NCBI GenBank assembly: GCA_934203355.1
Contig: CAKPZC010000024.1
Span: 1-31,574, forward strand
Reading direction: 5' to 3'
Length of the DNA: 31,574 nucleotides
Source: an uncultured Prevotella sp.
GTDB lineage: Bacteria; Bacteroidota; Bacteroidia; Bacteroidales; Bacteroidaceae
The notes under the pieces were generated by a model. The model was not told the origin of the DNA. It was given only the letters and a program-made list of their open reading frames with translations, and did not search any database. A program made the position numbers and the translations under genes. Below, piece after piece: positions 1 through 12,100 of this stretch. Position 1 is the first letter of the stretch. Each line of letters begins with the position of its first letter.

Positions 1-93
1 ATAAAGCATTTGTCCGTTAACTCCCATCCATCGTAGATGGATTAACTTCTTCTTAACTTCCTCTAACTCCTATTTTAACACACCCTCCTTTAC
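1..93. repeat. Interspersed palindrome-rich repeat, copy A (partial)
   Basis: This stretch is nearly identical, with about ten differences, to 24961-25050. It includes the shared words TGTCCGTTAACT, GGATTAACTTCTTCTTAACT and AACTCCTATTTT. Both copies lie just beyond the stop codon of a minus-strand gene (stops at 117 and 25057). Only the right half of the element is visible because the window starts inside it. Its role is unknown; a 3'-end or mRNA-end structure is possible. Confidence 0.8.
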
Positions 94-116
94 AGGGCTA
101 TTTTTATAAAAAAGTA

Positions 117-3100
117 TTACTTCAGTTTGCGCACGCACACCTGCTTGCCTTGTCGTGTCACCTCTACAATCACCACGCCCTGTGTTCCTGCCGTCATGGT
201 GACAGCGTCGGAAGAGGCTCGTGTCTGATTGGCAAGCAAGCCGTTGGGCAGATATATGCTCACCACATCGTCAGCCTCAAGTCCGCTCACACGCACTCGG
301 TCGGCTCCTACACGCGAAGCGCAAATCATCGTTGCATCGGCATCGGCTGTCTTGCGGAACGATATTCTGAAGCGTTGGTTCTGCTCGCCTTCTGTCTGTG
401 TACTGAATGAGTAGTCGCCTTCGAGCAGATCAACAGCCTTGCCTGTCGACGCATCCTTCAGGAGCACAGCCTCATAGTCGTCGGCATTGCAACCCTCGGG
501 CACTCCAATCACATACATACCTGCCTCAGGCACACTGACACCAATATTCACCTCGCCATCCTCGTCAAGAGCAGTGAGCAGTGAGTAGCGACCACCGTTG
601 CGCTCGGCATAGATAAGCGGCGAATTTACAGACATCCACTTCACACCATCGGCTCCAAGGTCGTAGTCTGTGCGAGCTTCATCATGAGGCACAGCCTGGA
701 AGGCAAACTCATCGTTATTGCTTCCATAGGCTGCCTGGCGTGTGGCTCCATAAGGCGATATTGCCACAGCCATGCGCGTTGTGCTTTCATAAGCGTTGCC
801 CGAAACTACCTTGCTCTGAGCCACACTGAACTTCTCGGTTTCGGCAAGTGTAGCCGTCTGTGTGAACACCGCGTCGAACGGCGGAATATGTCCCGTCAGC
901 GTTGCGCCGATTTCGAGGTTCATGTTGAGTGTCTTCATATTGCCGTCCTTGTCGAGCCAGTAGGCAATGCGCGGATACTCCATGTCACCATAGTTCATAG
1001 AGCAGATGTATGGCGAACCGAAGAGATTCCATCCCATGTTCTCTTTGTGGGTGAACTTGGCTCCTCCATCCGAAGGCTTCGACCATGGCGAGCGGTTGTT
1101 GCTCTGTTGCAGGGTCACTTCGAGATTGTTGCCCGTTATCTGCCATGAAGGATTCTCGCCCTCCTGCACACTGTAAAAGCGTGCGGTGAATTTTGTGTTG
1201 ACGTTTGGCACGAGTGCCAGTCCGATGTTACTCAGTCGTTCGGCGTTTTGCCATGCTCCGTTCTCCGAGCTATACTTATAGTCATACTCGGCACGCTTCT
1301 TGGCGTTGTAGGTGTAGGCCTTGAAGTTGTCGGCATTGGCAACACGGTCTACTGTGAACGGCAAGTAAACATACTGCGACTTGCCCTCTTCAAAGTCGCG
1401 CTCAACTGCCATACGCATATATCCCAACCAGTTTTTCTCTGAGCGCAATCCGGCGTGATGCTCCAATAGCAGGAATGCTAAATAAGCGTTTGAGTTGAAG
1501 GTTACTCCAACTCCTGGGTCGGGATAGACATCGTCGTCTATCGCCAGTTCTCTACCTCTTCGCACATAAACCACCGACGGACAGTGTGGATAGTCGTCTT
1601 TGCTGATAGTCTGAGTCTCGTCAGCCTCTGCCCCCGTGACATTGCTGAGCACATTCCATGTCTCGAAACATCCGTTGTCGAGCTTGTTGCGCAGACGCTT
1701 GTTGCCAAGCACGTCGTAGCCGTGACCCACCTTATTAATACATGCCTGTGTGGCTTTGTATTGCTTGGTGTCGTTTGCCCATCGGTCGAGGTTGTCGCTG
1801 TCGTCCTCGTTGAGCTGATAGCAGCGATATGTCAACACCGACGGCACATAGCGTGTATGGGCTATTGTGTCGGCAATGCCTACTGCGCCACTTACAGCCT
1901 CACCCTGCTTCCATCCAGGGGCACGGTTGGCGTAGCTGCCAAGCAAGTCGGGCATGAACCCGAACTTATTTGCCTCATCTGTGCTTACATTCTCGATAGT
2001 TCCCTGACTCGTCACGTTCACAGCGCGTACTCCCTTAACCGTGAAATCGGATATCTTAGTAGGATTAGCCGTCTGCTCCCATGTGCGGTCGTAGACCAGC
2101 GAGTTATAAAGCACGCCCTCGCCCTTGTCGCCAGTGACATTAGTCTCGACGAGCGAACCACCAAGCATGCCTTTCTTGATGTTGGCAGACTCCGTAATGT
2201 TGAATCCGTCGACCACAGCGTCGGCATTTATCGTAAGATTCTTAATCTTCGACATCTTGAATCCACTCTCCAATGCACCGTGGCGTTTGCCCAACAGTTC
2301 CTTCACAATTTCCTCAGCCGTGGCTGTGGTCGCGTCCTTGGCAGACTTCTCGTCGTTCATGTTGCCATAAACATGCACTCCGTCAAGCTCAAGCTTCACG
2401 TTGTCTTCATTCACGTTCTGGTCGACAAGAACAAATCCGTCTTCCCCGTTTATGCGCTTATAGAGTCCAGCAAGGTCGATAGCCGACTGAAGGTCGCCCA
2501 TTGCCTTGGTCCAGCTCTCACCAGTGTTCTCTGCCGAACTGATAGGTTTCACATACAGAATCTGGCGCAACTGAGCGTCTTGCTCATAAGCTCCCACGTC
2601 GACAGCTCCACCTACAAGTCGCTTCTTGTTGGCAAGCTCCAGTTCGGTTTCGGGAATTGCAGGATTGGCTGACGCTATTTTCGCTTCGTCATATCCAAGC
2701 ACCTCCTTCTGATAGTGGGCATTCGAGCCACGGTCGAGCAGGAAGAGCGACGGTCGCAGAGTGTAGTCCTTTTCCGCTGGATTGGTGAAGTTAGGACCCC
2801 ACATGGCGTCGGCATTCTCCGGACCATTTATCTTTCCTACTGGCAATTTGTCTTCATCATAATGATAAGCAAACGCCTTGTTGTAGTTGTTTGTCGCCGT
2901 GGAGGTGTTGTCCACCTGAATGTCCGAGCAGAAAGCTCCGCCATTGGCGTAGATACTACCGTCAGCTATAGTCGTTGTTCCATCGTCATTCTGTGTAATG
3001 TCAGTCTTGTTATCCTCGTTCTGCCATGACACAGAGTTGTAGACATGAGTATTGTCGAGCGAAGTCTCGCCAAACTCAGTTGTCTTAGGACTCACCGCAA

Positions 3101-6100
3101 CAGCCTTTCCAAGGTTTTCGGCAAATGTGGCGTTAACCACTGTAGTCGTGCCTGTAGTGACGAGAGCAGCGTCGTTACCTACTTTTGCAGCCCCGCCCGA
3201 CTCATTCTGAATATTCTTCATACATGAGTTATTGGCAAACAACGTGTTGTATACAAGCACCTTGCCTTTATTCTGAGCCACAAACATTCCGCTTCCTAAA
3301 TTCTCGCGGAATCCACCATTGCGTATTTTGAGCGAGCCATTAGCATCGTCCACCTGCACACGCATACCGCGACCATAGTCATTGTTGAACGTCAGTCCCT
3401 CGATGGTCACTGGCTTGTTCTTGGTCGATATGTCCAGTAGACTTCCCGCTTTGAGAATCGGCAACTTGCTTGGCACGATTACCGTTTGCTTAGAGAAGTC
3501 CTGCTTTACATTTTCGCCATGTCCCTCGCCCGTGCAGGCACCCTTAATTGTTACCGACTCACACCAATTGTCCGATTGGTTGACATGCAGCGAGAAGGCA
3601 TTGCCTGCGGATAGAGTTGGCGAGAAGTACTGTCCGTTGCGCACATAAATAGTACGCTTATTGCCCTGTCCGGTAGAAGAGGATCCATCAGGATTGGCCA
3701 TTGCAATGATAGCGTTGCGCAGGTCGGACGTCTGGTTAGCCCAGTCGCGTCCGTCGCCGTCGCCCTGCTCCGTAGTACCAACATATACGCCTGGGAGCTT
3801 CCAGAAGTCGAGCTTATACTGATACTCATACAGACCGATGTCGATAATCTTGTCAGCTGGCGTTCCATCTTCGTTAATGCCTCCAAGATAGCGAGCATAT
3901 TTAGTCCATTGTTCACCACCTTCGCCCGACTGTCGACGCAACATGTAGCGGTCGATGTTATAATCGGTTTCAAAGTAGTTCTGAACAAATTTCAGCGTTC
4001 CATTCGTCCAGAAATCGTAGTAAGCACCTGATTCTTTTGTGAAATTGCCAGCGTCATCCTTCACAACCTTGCCGTCGCCTGCATCGGTGAGAATAGAAAT
4101 GCCAGCCGGATTCCATTGCGACTTCAGGTCGTAGCCTTCCACACCAGCCTTGTCGGTTGGTTTGGTAAAGCGCGGACCGTCGATAGCCATATTATCCTTG
4201 CTCAGGAGTATGTTTCTATTGATAAGGGTGCGCACCGTGCTGCCATCCTCAAGTTTCACATCCTCGTAATCCGTTTTAGGGTCGAGATTCACGAATTCGT
4301 CATTAGCCATATGGCTCATATACTTCAAGAATTGCTGTGAGCTCTTGGTCGACTCATTACCCCACGACACACTATTGTAGGCAAATTTGCCGTTGAAAGC
4401 GTACTGACTTGTACAGTAGAGACCACCACCCTGTGTAGCCTTGTTGCGTGCTCCGATAGAGTTCATGAAGTACATTTTATGCAGATTATCACTGGCATTA
4501 AAGTAGATTGCTCCACCCAAAGCGTCGCCAGTACCATTGACAGAGGGTTCTGCACTATTGTTAACGTACAGCGAGTTGGCAGTATAGAAACTGCCGTATG
4601 TTGCATCATTTTCATAATTGAAGTGCATTGCTCCTCCCTTACCTGCTTCCGATGGGTGTTGTTCGTCAGCCAGAGCCGCATTGCCCGCAACGAGTGATCC
4701 CAACACATACATGTCGGCATCCTTAATGAAGGCAGCTCCTCCGTGAATGCCACGGTTGTCGATCAGACGGCAGCGATTGAGCGTAACATTAACACCGTTG
4801 CTATAGATGCCGCCTCCGTGTCCCACCTCGTTGAGCGTTTCTTTACCTGTGGTCTCATTGATATCGAGGAATGGTGCTGTGGCTCCATGCTGAATGGTGA
4901 TACCATCGAGCAGGATGCCCAACGACTGGCGCTTTTTAGCTTTGTCTGCCTCTGAGTACGTGTTCTTGTCTTCGGCATAAACCACATGATAGGCACGCTT
5001 CGACTCGTCGTTAAGCAGGTCGCCCGTCAGAATAGTGAGCGAGTTGAACTCCCACGGCTCAATAATATTATTGAGATTGCGGTCGACGAAATAGGTTGAT
5101 GTATTATCTATCTTATTGCGCTCTGCCAAAATGGTTTTCATTTCGCCGTCGGCGACAAATCCTCCTGCAGGCTTTCCAGTGAACGATGCGTCGCGGAGTT
5201 CAGTGCCTGTGCAGTAATTCTCCTTTCCTGTAAATCCTCCGTATAGAGCGGTGTTCACAGGGATTGAGAACGAGCACATACGCAAATCGTCTTTCAACTT
5301 GTCCGACGTTGTCTCTCGTGCCAACACCGGGACATAAGTTCCCCTTGTGAGAAGTATCTCGAAGTGGGTTTCATCCGTTGCCTTTCCGCTTGAACGCATT
5401 CTGCGTATATACTCCAGAGCGTTGCCAAGCGAGTTGAACGGGGTGTAGAACGAGCGTCCCATGTATTTCTGCTGAATGTCTTCGGGCACCTCGTTGCCAC
5501 CGTCGAGCGACACAAAGAGTCGTTTGAACAAATCGTCCGAAACTTTCAAGTGCACAGCGAAGGCACCCACAGTGAGTCGCTGTTGCAAGTTGTCCACTAT
5601 TAATTGGGTAGACCTTATATCGTGGGTTGCCACGTCGAAGGTCTTTATCCAATTGTCTTTCATCACCTTGTTATAAGCACCAGAGTGGATGAGCTGCGAG
5701 AACGGACGTGGAATGAACGACGAGCCTGACCGGAAGTAGCGCTTGTTGTCCGACTCCATCGAGATGTTCGGGTGATTCGACTTCAACTTGTAGGTCTCGA
5801 TAAAACAGTCGTTGAACGGATACTCATGTCCTGCGTTCACATTGCCATCTGTTGTGCCATAGAATTTTGTTTCATCGTAGGCTTCATACGCCACACCACT
5901 CAGGTTCTTGTCCGACGCGTCTGAGTTGCCCCATATCACGCTATTGGCAATCATCATTGCTCCTTCCTCAAAGAACAAGCCGCCACCAAGTTTCTTAGCC
6001 TCGTTGCGCACGATGGTGCTTGAGATTATATAGGCGCGATTGTCCTTTGTGCCATTTGTGGTCTTGCCGTTGTCGGCATAGATGGCTCCACCCTCTTCTG

Positions 6101-9100
6101 CCTCGTTGCGCTCAATAATCGAGCCGCTCACCGTGGCTCCAGGCATAAGAAAAAGTCCACCGCCGCGCACCGCCTTGTTGTAGACAACAATACAGTTGCG
6201 CACATGGGCGTTCTTCGGCACTATTGCACCACCACCCAAAGCCTTGTGGCCGTCGTTGGTTATTGCCTGTCCACCGATTATGAAGCATCCGTCGATGGTG
6301 GCTCTGTCGCTTACTGCTCCGTTGCTCCACTCCTGCAAATCGCCTGTTGGCCATGAGCCGAAGGTCACAGCATGATGGCCCACAATCTTATCGACAGAAG
6401 ATGTTGCTGGCAACTTAGCCACAGCCGACAGCACAGTGCGACAGTTGACAAGGGTTCCGTCTGCCTTCTTTCGCCATTCGTCAAATACGTTGCGATTGTT
6501 GTCGTGCCAGTTGTAGCCTATAAGCTTTGTCGTTGTAGAAGTGCCAACAGTTACAGTCTGTTGGTCTCCCTCATAGAAACCACCCATAAGCGTCACTCCG
6601 TTGGGTATGAGGAAGGTGTAGCTCTGAGGGTCGGAAGGGTCGGCAAGAGTGTTGGGATGGTAGACAAATCCCTCGCCCTCGCTGTCCATGTCGTAGCCAG
6701 CCACCTTGACGACGAACTTATTTATATTGCTGAAAGTGGCATCACCATTCTTCTTCTTGATGAAGCACTCGCCAGCATAGTTGAGCACCTTCTGTAGCTT
6801 GTCGGCACAGGCGGCATTCTCTGGACTACCTCCAGTGTTTTCGCCATAGCCATTCTGCGTAACATAGAACACAATGGAGTCTTTGCGTGTCTCATAGGCG
6901 AACTTAGAGTAGGCATCCGACTCATAGGCTCCTATGTCCACCTTACAGTCCTTGATACGGTCGGAGTAGTCCATGTCGGTGAGTGGCAGGTCAACCTTCA
7001 GTGTCTCTTTATTTTGGTTGAGGTCTTCGGTTCCACCGTTCAAGCACTTTGTGTCTTCCTTCAGTCGGTAGTTGTTGGTAGTCTGGGCATTGTCGCCGGC
7101 TTCAAACGGGTTGTTGGCGGCTTGTTCGCTGCCTTTGATTACAATGTTCTCATTTGCCGCAGAGTATAAGCTCTCAGGAGCACCACCACTATTGTCATTC
7201 CATACACCGTAATAATTATCTTTTCCACCAACTAAGAAGCAGTTGTGTGCTGGCTTAAACGTGCTGACATTTGTAGAAGCCACCTGCGGATTGTTAGGGT
7301 AATCCACGCTCTTATTGCCATAAACAATACAGTTGTATAGCGACAGTTCCGACGAAACGCCAGTGGCATTGCCGTCCGATGCCCATTGCTCTATACCAGA
7401 ACCGTTTGTTCTTGAGGTATTGTAAGCCACGGTGTTGTTGTAGAACTTGGCATTTTCGATGAAGATGCCTCCACCGCTACCCGTAGCTGCTTGATGGCTT
7501 ACCACACGGTTGTTTGCCACAACCATGTTATAGCCAGTGCCCACAATCATATAGGCACCACCACCGTAGTCGTCGCAACCGCCAAAATCGTCGGTTCTAT
7601 TGGCTATATTACCGCTAACATAACCATCAGACCAATTGCTCATTGTTTTGGCATTATAGTCGGTAGTGAGGTTCTTTAGAATGAAACTATTGGAAATCTT
7701 CGAATTAGATCCATCCATATACAGTCCACCGCCACGAGTACGGTAGCCGTGAGTTAGGTTGTTGATGATGATGAGGTTTTCGAGTTCCACGCCATGGAAC
7801 ACACGCACACCGGCACCTCCGTCACGGTTTGCCATATAGTTGATAATATAGCCGTGGCGCACAGTGAATCCGTCCCACTTCACATTCTCATATTCCTTGT
7901 AAACGCTTGGCTTATTGCCTCTGGTATAATTTCCCCACCAGTAACTGCCATTCTTGAAGCAGCGGTATTCGTTGGCATTATAAGGAGCTCCATTTCTATT
8001 TCCCGCCACATGCCATGTGGTGACGCATACATCAGGCTGGTAGAGCACGTAATGGCGTTGGCACATGCCAGTAGCGTTAGATGTAGCGTCTTTGGCACAT
8101 TCATTCACTATGCTTTCAGCAAACGTGGATATGTTTAGCTCGTCACTCGTATTGCCCGTTACGGGCGAGTCCTTGCGTATCTGTAGTATGGTTTCATAAT
8201 CCGACTTCTTGCGGTTGGCGTCAGCCGAGCGAGCCGGCACATACTGCGACAGCAGCGGTTTGCGATCTTGTTCGCTTGGTGTTCCGTCCTTCGGGAATCC
8301 ACCATACACCTTCACACCATTGCGAATAACAAAGCCCTTGTAGTCGGTGTACACACCTGCGCCTACCCAAACTTCCTTAGGCTCGAATCCAGGGTCGTTT
8401 TTATGCAGTTCGTTGTATTTGGCAGCTATCTCAACAGCCAACTGTAGTCCACTGATATAGCGTTCCTTGCGGTCGTTGTTGATGCTGTTGTAGTTGCCAG
8501 TACTTGCACCCCAATCCCATTGGTTGGTATTGCCCTGGTAATATTTGTCCCACACTTTTCTGCGTGTTTCTGTACTTTGATAATTCTCATTCCAGTCTGG
8601 CACCATGAAGCGTGTGTAATGTCCCGATGCCGGTCCATAGTAAGGTTCGCTGCGTACGGGCGTGGTTGTCGTGCCCAGATACTTAGAATAGTCAGTATTG
8701 TCCCATGTGGTGGCAAGCAGCCTGTTGTCGTTGCCACGCACATATATGGAGTTATCGTCATTGTCCATATTAAGTGTGTCGCACATGGCGTTGCCATGAA
8801 TAGCTGTGTCCCACGACTTTCCATTGTACACCACATCTGGATTTTCAATGAGCAGGTTGAAATTGGGCGATCCGTCAATCTCATCGAGCTTCTCGTCGTT
8901 GTCTTTAGGAGCTACGGTGTTGTAGGAGCGCACATAAATCACCTTGCCCGCCTTTGGCAGCAGAGCCTCAATAGCACCAAGGTCGGGAGTGCCACCGAGG
9001 TCGCGGTCGTTGTTGTTGATGTCCACCTTCAAGTCAGAAGTAGTGGTAGTAGCCTTGTTGATTATCGCCTTCATAGCCGTAGAGCTTGTGAGCGGACGAT

Positions 9101-12100
9101 AGTCGGCTTCGCCACCATAATACACGTTGCCCGACTCGGCAGCACCCACATAGATGGAAGGATTGGAGAAGTTGGTTGCTCCATCCTTGCCTGTCGAGGC
9201 TATAGTCTCAAGTCCACTGGTGTTGTTGCAGGCTGTTGTTGTGCCTATGGGATATTGATTGCCTACGGCATAGGATGTGTTGCCATTGCGGTTGAGCACT
9301 TCATTCTGAGGAGCCCATGCAATATTGTTTACAATAGTGACGTGGTTGAAATCCATGTACTCAGGCTTGATACTGAACAGCCATGGGTCGTCGCCGCCAA
9401 TGCCGTTGGTTGGCGAAGGCTCCACTGTGTTGTTGTTTACCACACAGTTGCGCATGACGAGCTTCACATTGTCTGCTAACATCGTAGATGCAATGGCAGG
9501 ACCCGTATAGGCTATGTTGTTCTCGATGATGCAGTTGTCCATCTGCACATGGGCACCGTCGTAAAGCAAGACACCGCCACCACAGTGCATAGTAGCATTG
9601 TTGGTAGCCTTACCGCCAGTGACAGCCACTCCGTCGAAGGTGACATTGGCTCCTCCTGCCACACGCACCGTGTGGTAAGAATTGCCGTTGAGCGCACCAA
9701 TCGTATAGCGTCCGTCAAGCTCAGTGCGGTTGTTCTTTATGTCGCGGTCATCATCTGTAGGTTGGGCAATGTCGTCTACCGAGGGATAACCACCCACGAT
9801 GCGCAACGGACAATCCGTGCTCGGTATGCGGTGAGACACAGCATTGGCATCGTTGTTGTCGTAAGAGTATTCGGGATGGATATTGCCCTTGCGCAAGCAC
9901 ACCTCGAAGATAGTGTTGTCGTTGATAGTGAAACTCGTTTGACCGGCGTATGATGTCGGTGTCTCAACATTTAGATTAGTGATTAGAAATATTCGTCCTT
10001 CGTGGCAGCCCTGGAAATATTCAAGAACCTCACGTAGCGACGACGCATTGTTGCTCCACGAAGAACCATCTCCGTCGGACTTCGAACCCTGCGGGTCGAC
10101 ATATAGGCGCATCACATCCTTACCATCACGACGCGACAGAGCAGGACGGAAAGTCACTACCGGAGAGTTATAGGCTCCGATAGTAGTGGTAGTGTAAACC
10201 TTGCCCACGATGTCGACATCGGGATGATAGAGCAGTTCCTCGTCGAACATATATATAGGCAATCCTGCCGAGCGCACCGACGCTCCGTCCTTGGTGGACC
10301 AGTAGTAGTCGATTGATGTCCACTCGTGCTGTAGTCCGAGACATTCCTTGATATTGTTCCATGAGCCATACTGCTGTGCTCCCACGTCGTTGAGTTTAAA
10401 GCAGCAGTCGGTTTCGTCAGTGCCAAGAGTCATTGTTCCCGACTGGTAGATATTATTCCACACGGCTGAGTTTGGCGACGACAAGGCATTGTTGTAGAAT
10501 CTCACCTTATCGGTCGTAGCATTGATAGCATGCATTTGAGCCTGCTGACCTGCCGTATTGGTAGTTGCGTTTTCTTCCGATGCGCGCTTGATGCCGTTGT
10601 TCCATATAATGTTGTTCACAGCATAGCAGTATCCTTTCACGTATAGACCACCAGTGTACGACGCATTCTTGTCCGAATCGTCGGTTGATGTAGAAGTGTA
10701 GTTGTTGACGATGGTGTTGTTGATAATGTTGCCACTCTCGTCGGCATAGACAGCACCGTTGGCGGTGTTCTCGTTGTTGGCAATCACCGAGAGGGCGAGC
10801 ACATTGTAGTTCTGTGGCTTAGAGCCACGCTTCATGTACACACCACCTCCATTGCGCGCCTTGTTGTTGGCAATGATGCTTCGTGTCACCAAGCCGTAGC
10901 CGTCGAGGTAGACACCACCACCTTCGCCCGAAGCGTTCACATTATTATATACCAAGCAATTCTCCACACGTCCACCGACGTTGTATACAGCGGCACCACG
11001 TGCACCGTCGGCTGACGTTGAGCAATAGCGCACCACACAGTTGCGCAGCACGGCGTTCCCAGTCATCACTACTCCAGCGCCGTCGTTGCGCAGGAAGCTG
11101 CTACTGGTAGAACCCGACTCGGAGGTTAGTATTCCTCCCTCTATGGTCACACCTTCGAGAATGGTCTCCTTGTCGAAAGGCTCCACGCTGTTGTTGTCAG
11201 AGCCTGTGCCGTCTGTAACGACAGGGGCAAACCAAACCACATGATACGAACCACTGTTAATCGTCCATTCGTCTTTGGTGGGGTTCCATCCTGTATTGGT
11301 GTAGTTTGAAGCCTGAAAAATGGTGCGGCGGTCGGTGCCGTACTTCCATGTGTATTGAACGTCGCGTGTGCGGTCTTCTATTGATTCCTCGGTGCCTATG
11401 AATCCACCAATCACGTTGATGCCGCTATACATGCGGAAAGCCACCGGACTGTTGTTATCAGCTGTGATATGGGTCTGAGGTGTGTAAGTGCCTGCTGCCA
11501 CCCACACCTCACCACGCTGACCAGTGCCATCGTTAAGAGCGTCTATAGCCTTTTGTGGAGAGGCAAAAGCCGTAGCCCATGATTTACCGTCGTTTTCGTC
11601 GGAGCCACCTGCTGCGTTTACATATCTGCGGCGCGATTTTGACACTTTTGAATAGGCATAGGCACCAATATCTATTGTAGTGGTTGTCTCGTCGTCGGCT
11701 GTGCCAAATCTGCTGTTTGCGCTTATTGCTTGGTCGCCCCATACTTTGTCATTATATTGCGTTGGGTCGCCTTTGCCAATAAGAGCCGATCCATAGTCTA
11801 GAGCAAACGACAGTTCTGGATAAGCCGTAGTCTTCCACCCATAGTTGAGGTCGTAGATAATCGAGGCAGCTGGGTCCTTAAAGTTTGGTGTGTCGCCTTC
11901 AGCCGAATTGTTGCTCTCTTGCAGCCAAATGTTTTTGTCGCCCGTGGGGGCGTCTTCGCCATGAAGTGTGTAGTAGGCACAATTGTATAGTTCAGGGGCT
12001 GGCGAGATTTTGTTGAGTCGGTGGTTGCCCCATATTACGGTGTTGTACACCTTCAGTCCGCTGTCGTTTGTTTTGTCAACAAGGTCGATTCCTGCACTGG

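Noticed and set aside
1584..2672. Plus-strand open frame of 362 codons within the giant gene
   Set aside because: The opposite strand continues the beta-helix protein without interruption. The plus-strand product has no signal, domain or start context.
8520..9479. Plus-strand open frame of 319 codons within the giant gene
   Set aside because: Antisense shadow of the same repetitive protein; composition is untypical (Val/Ile/His/Cys-rich) and there is no motif.
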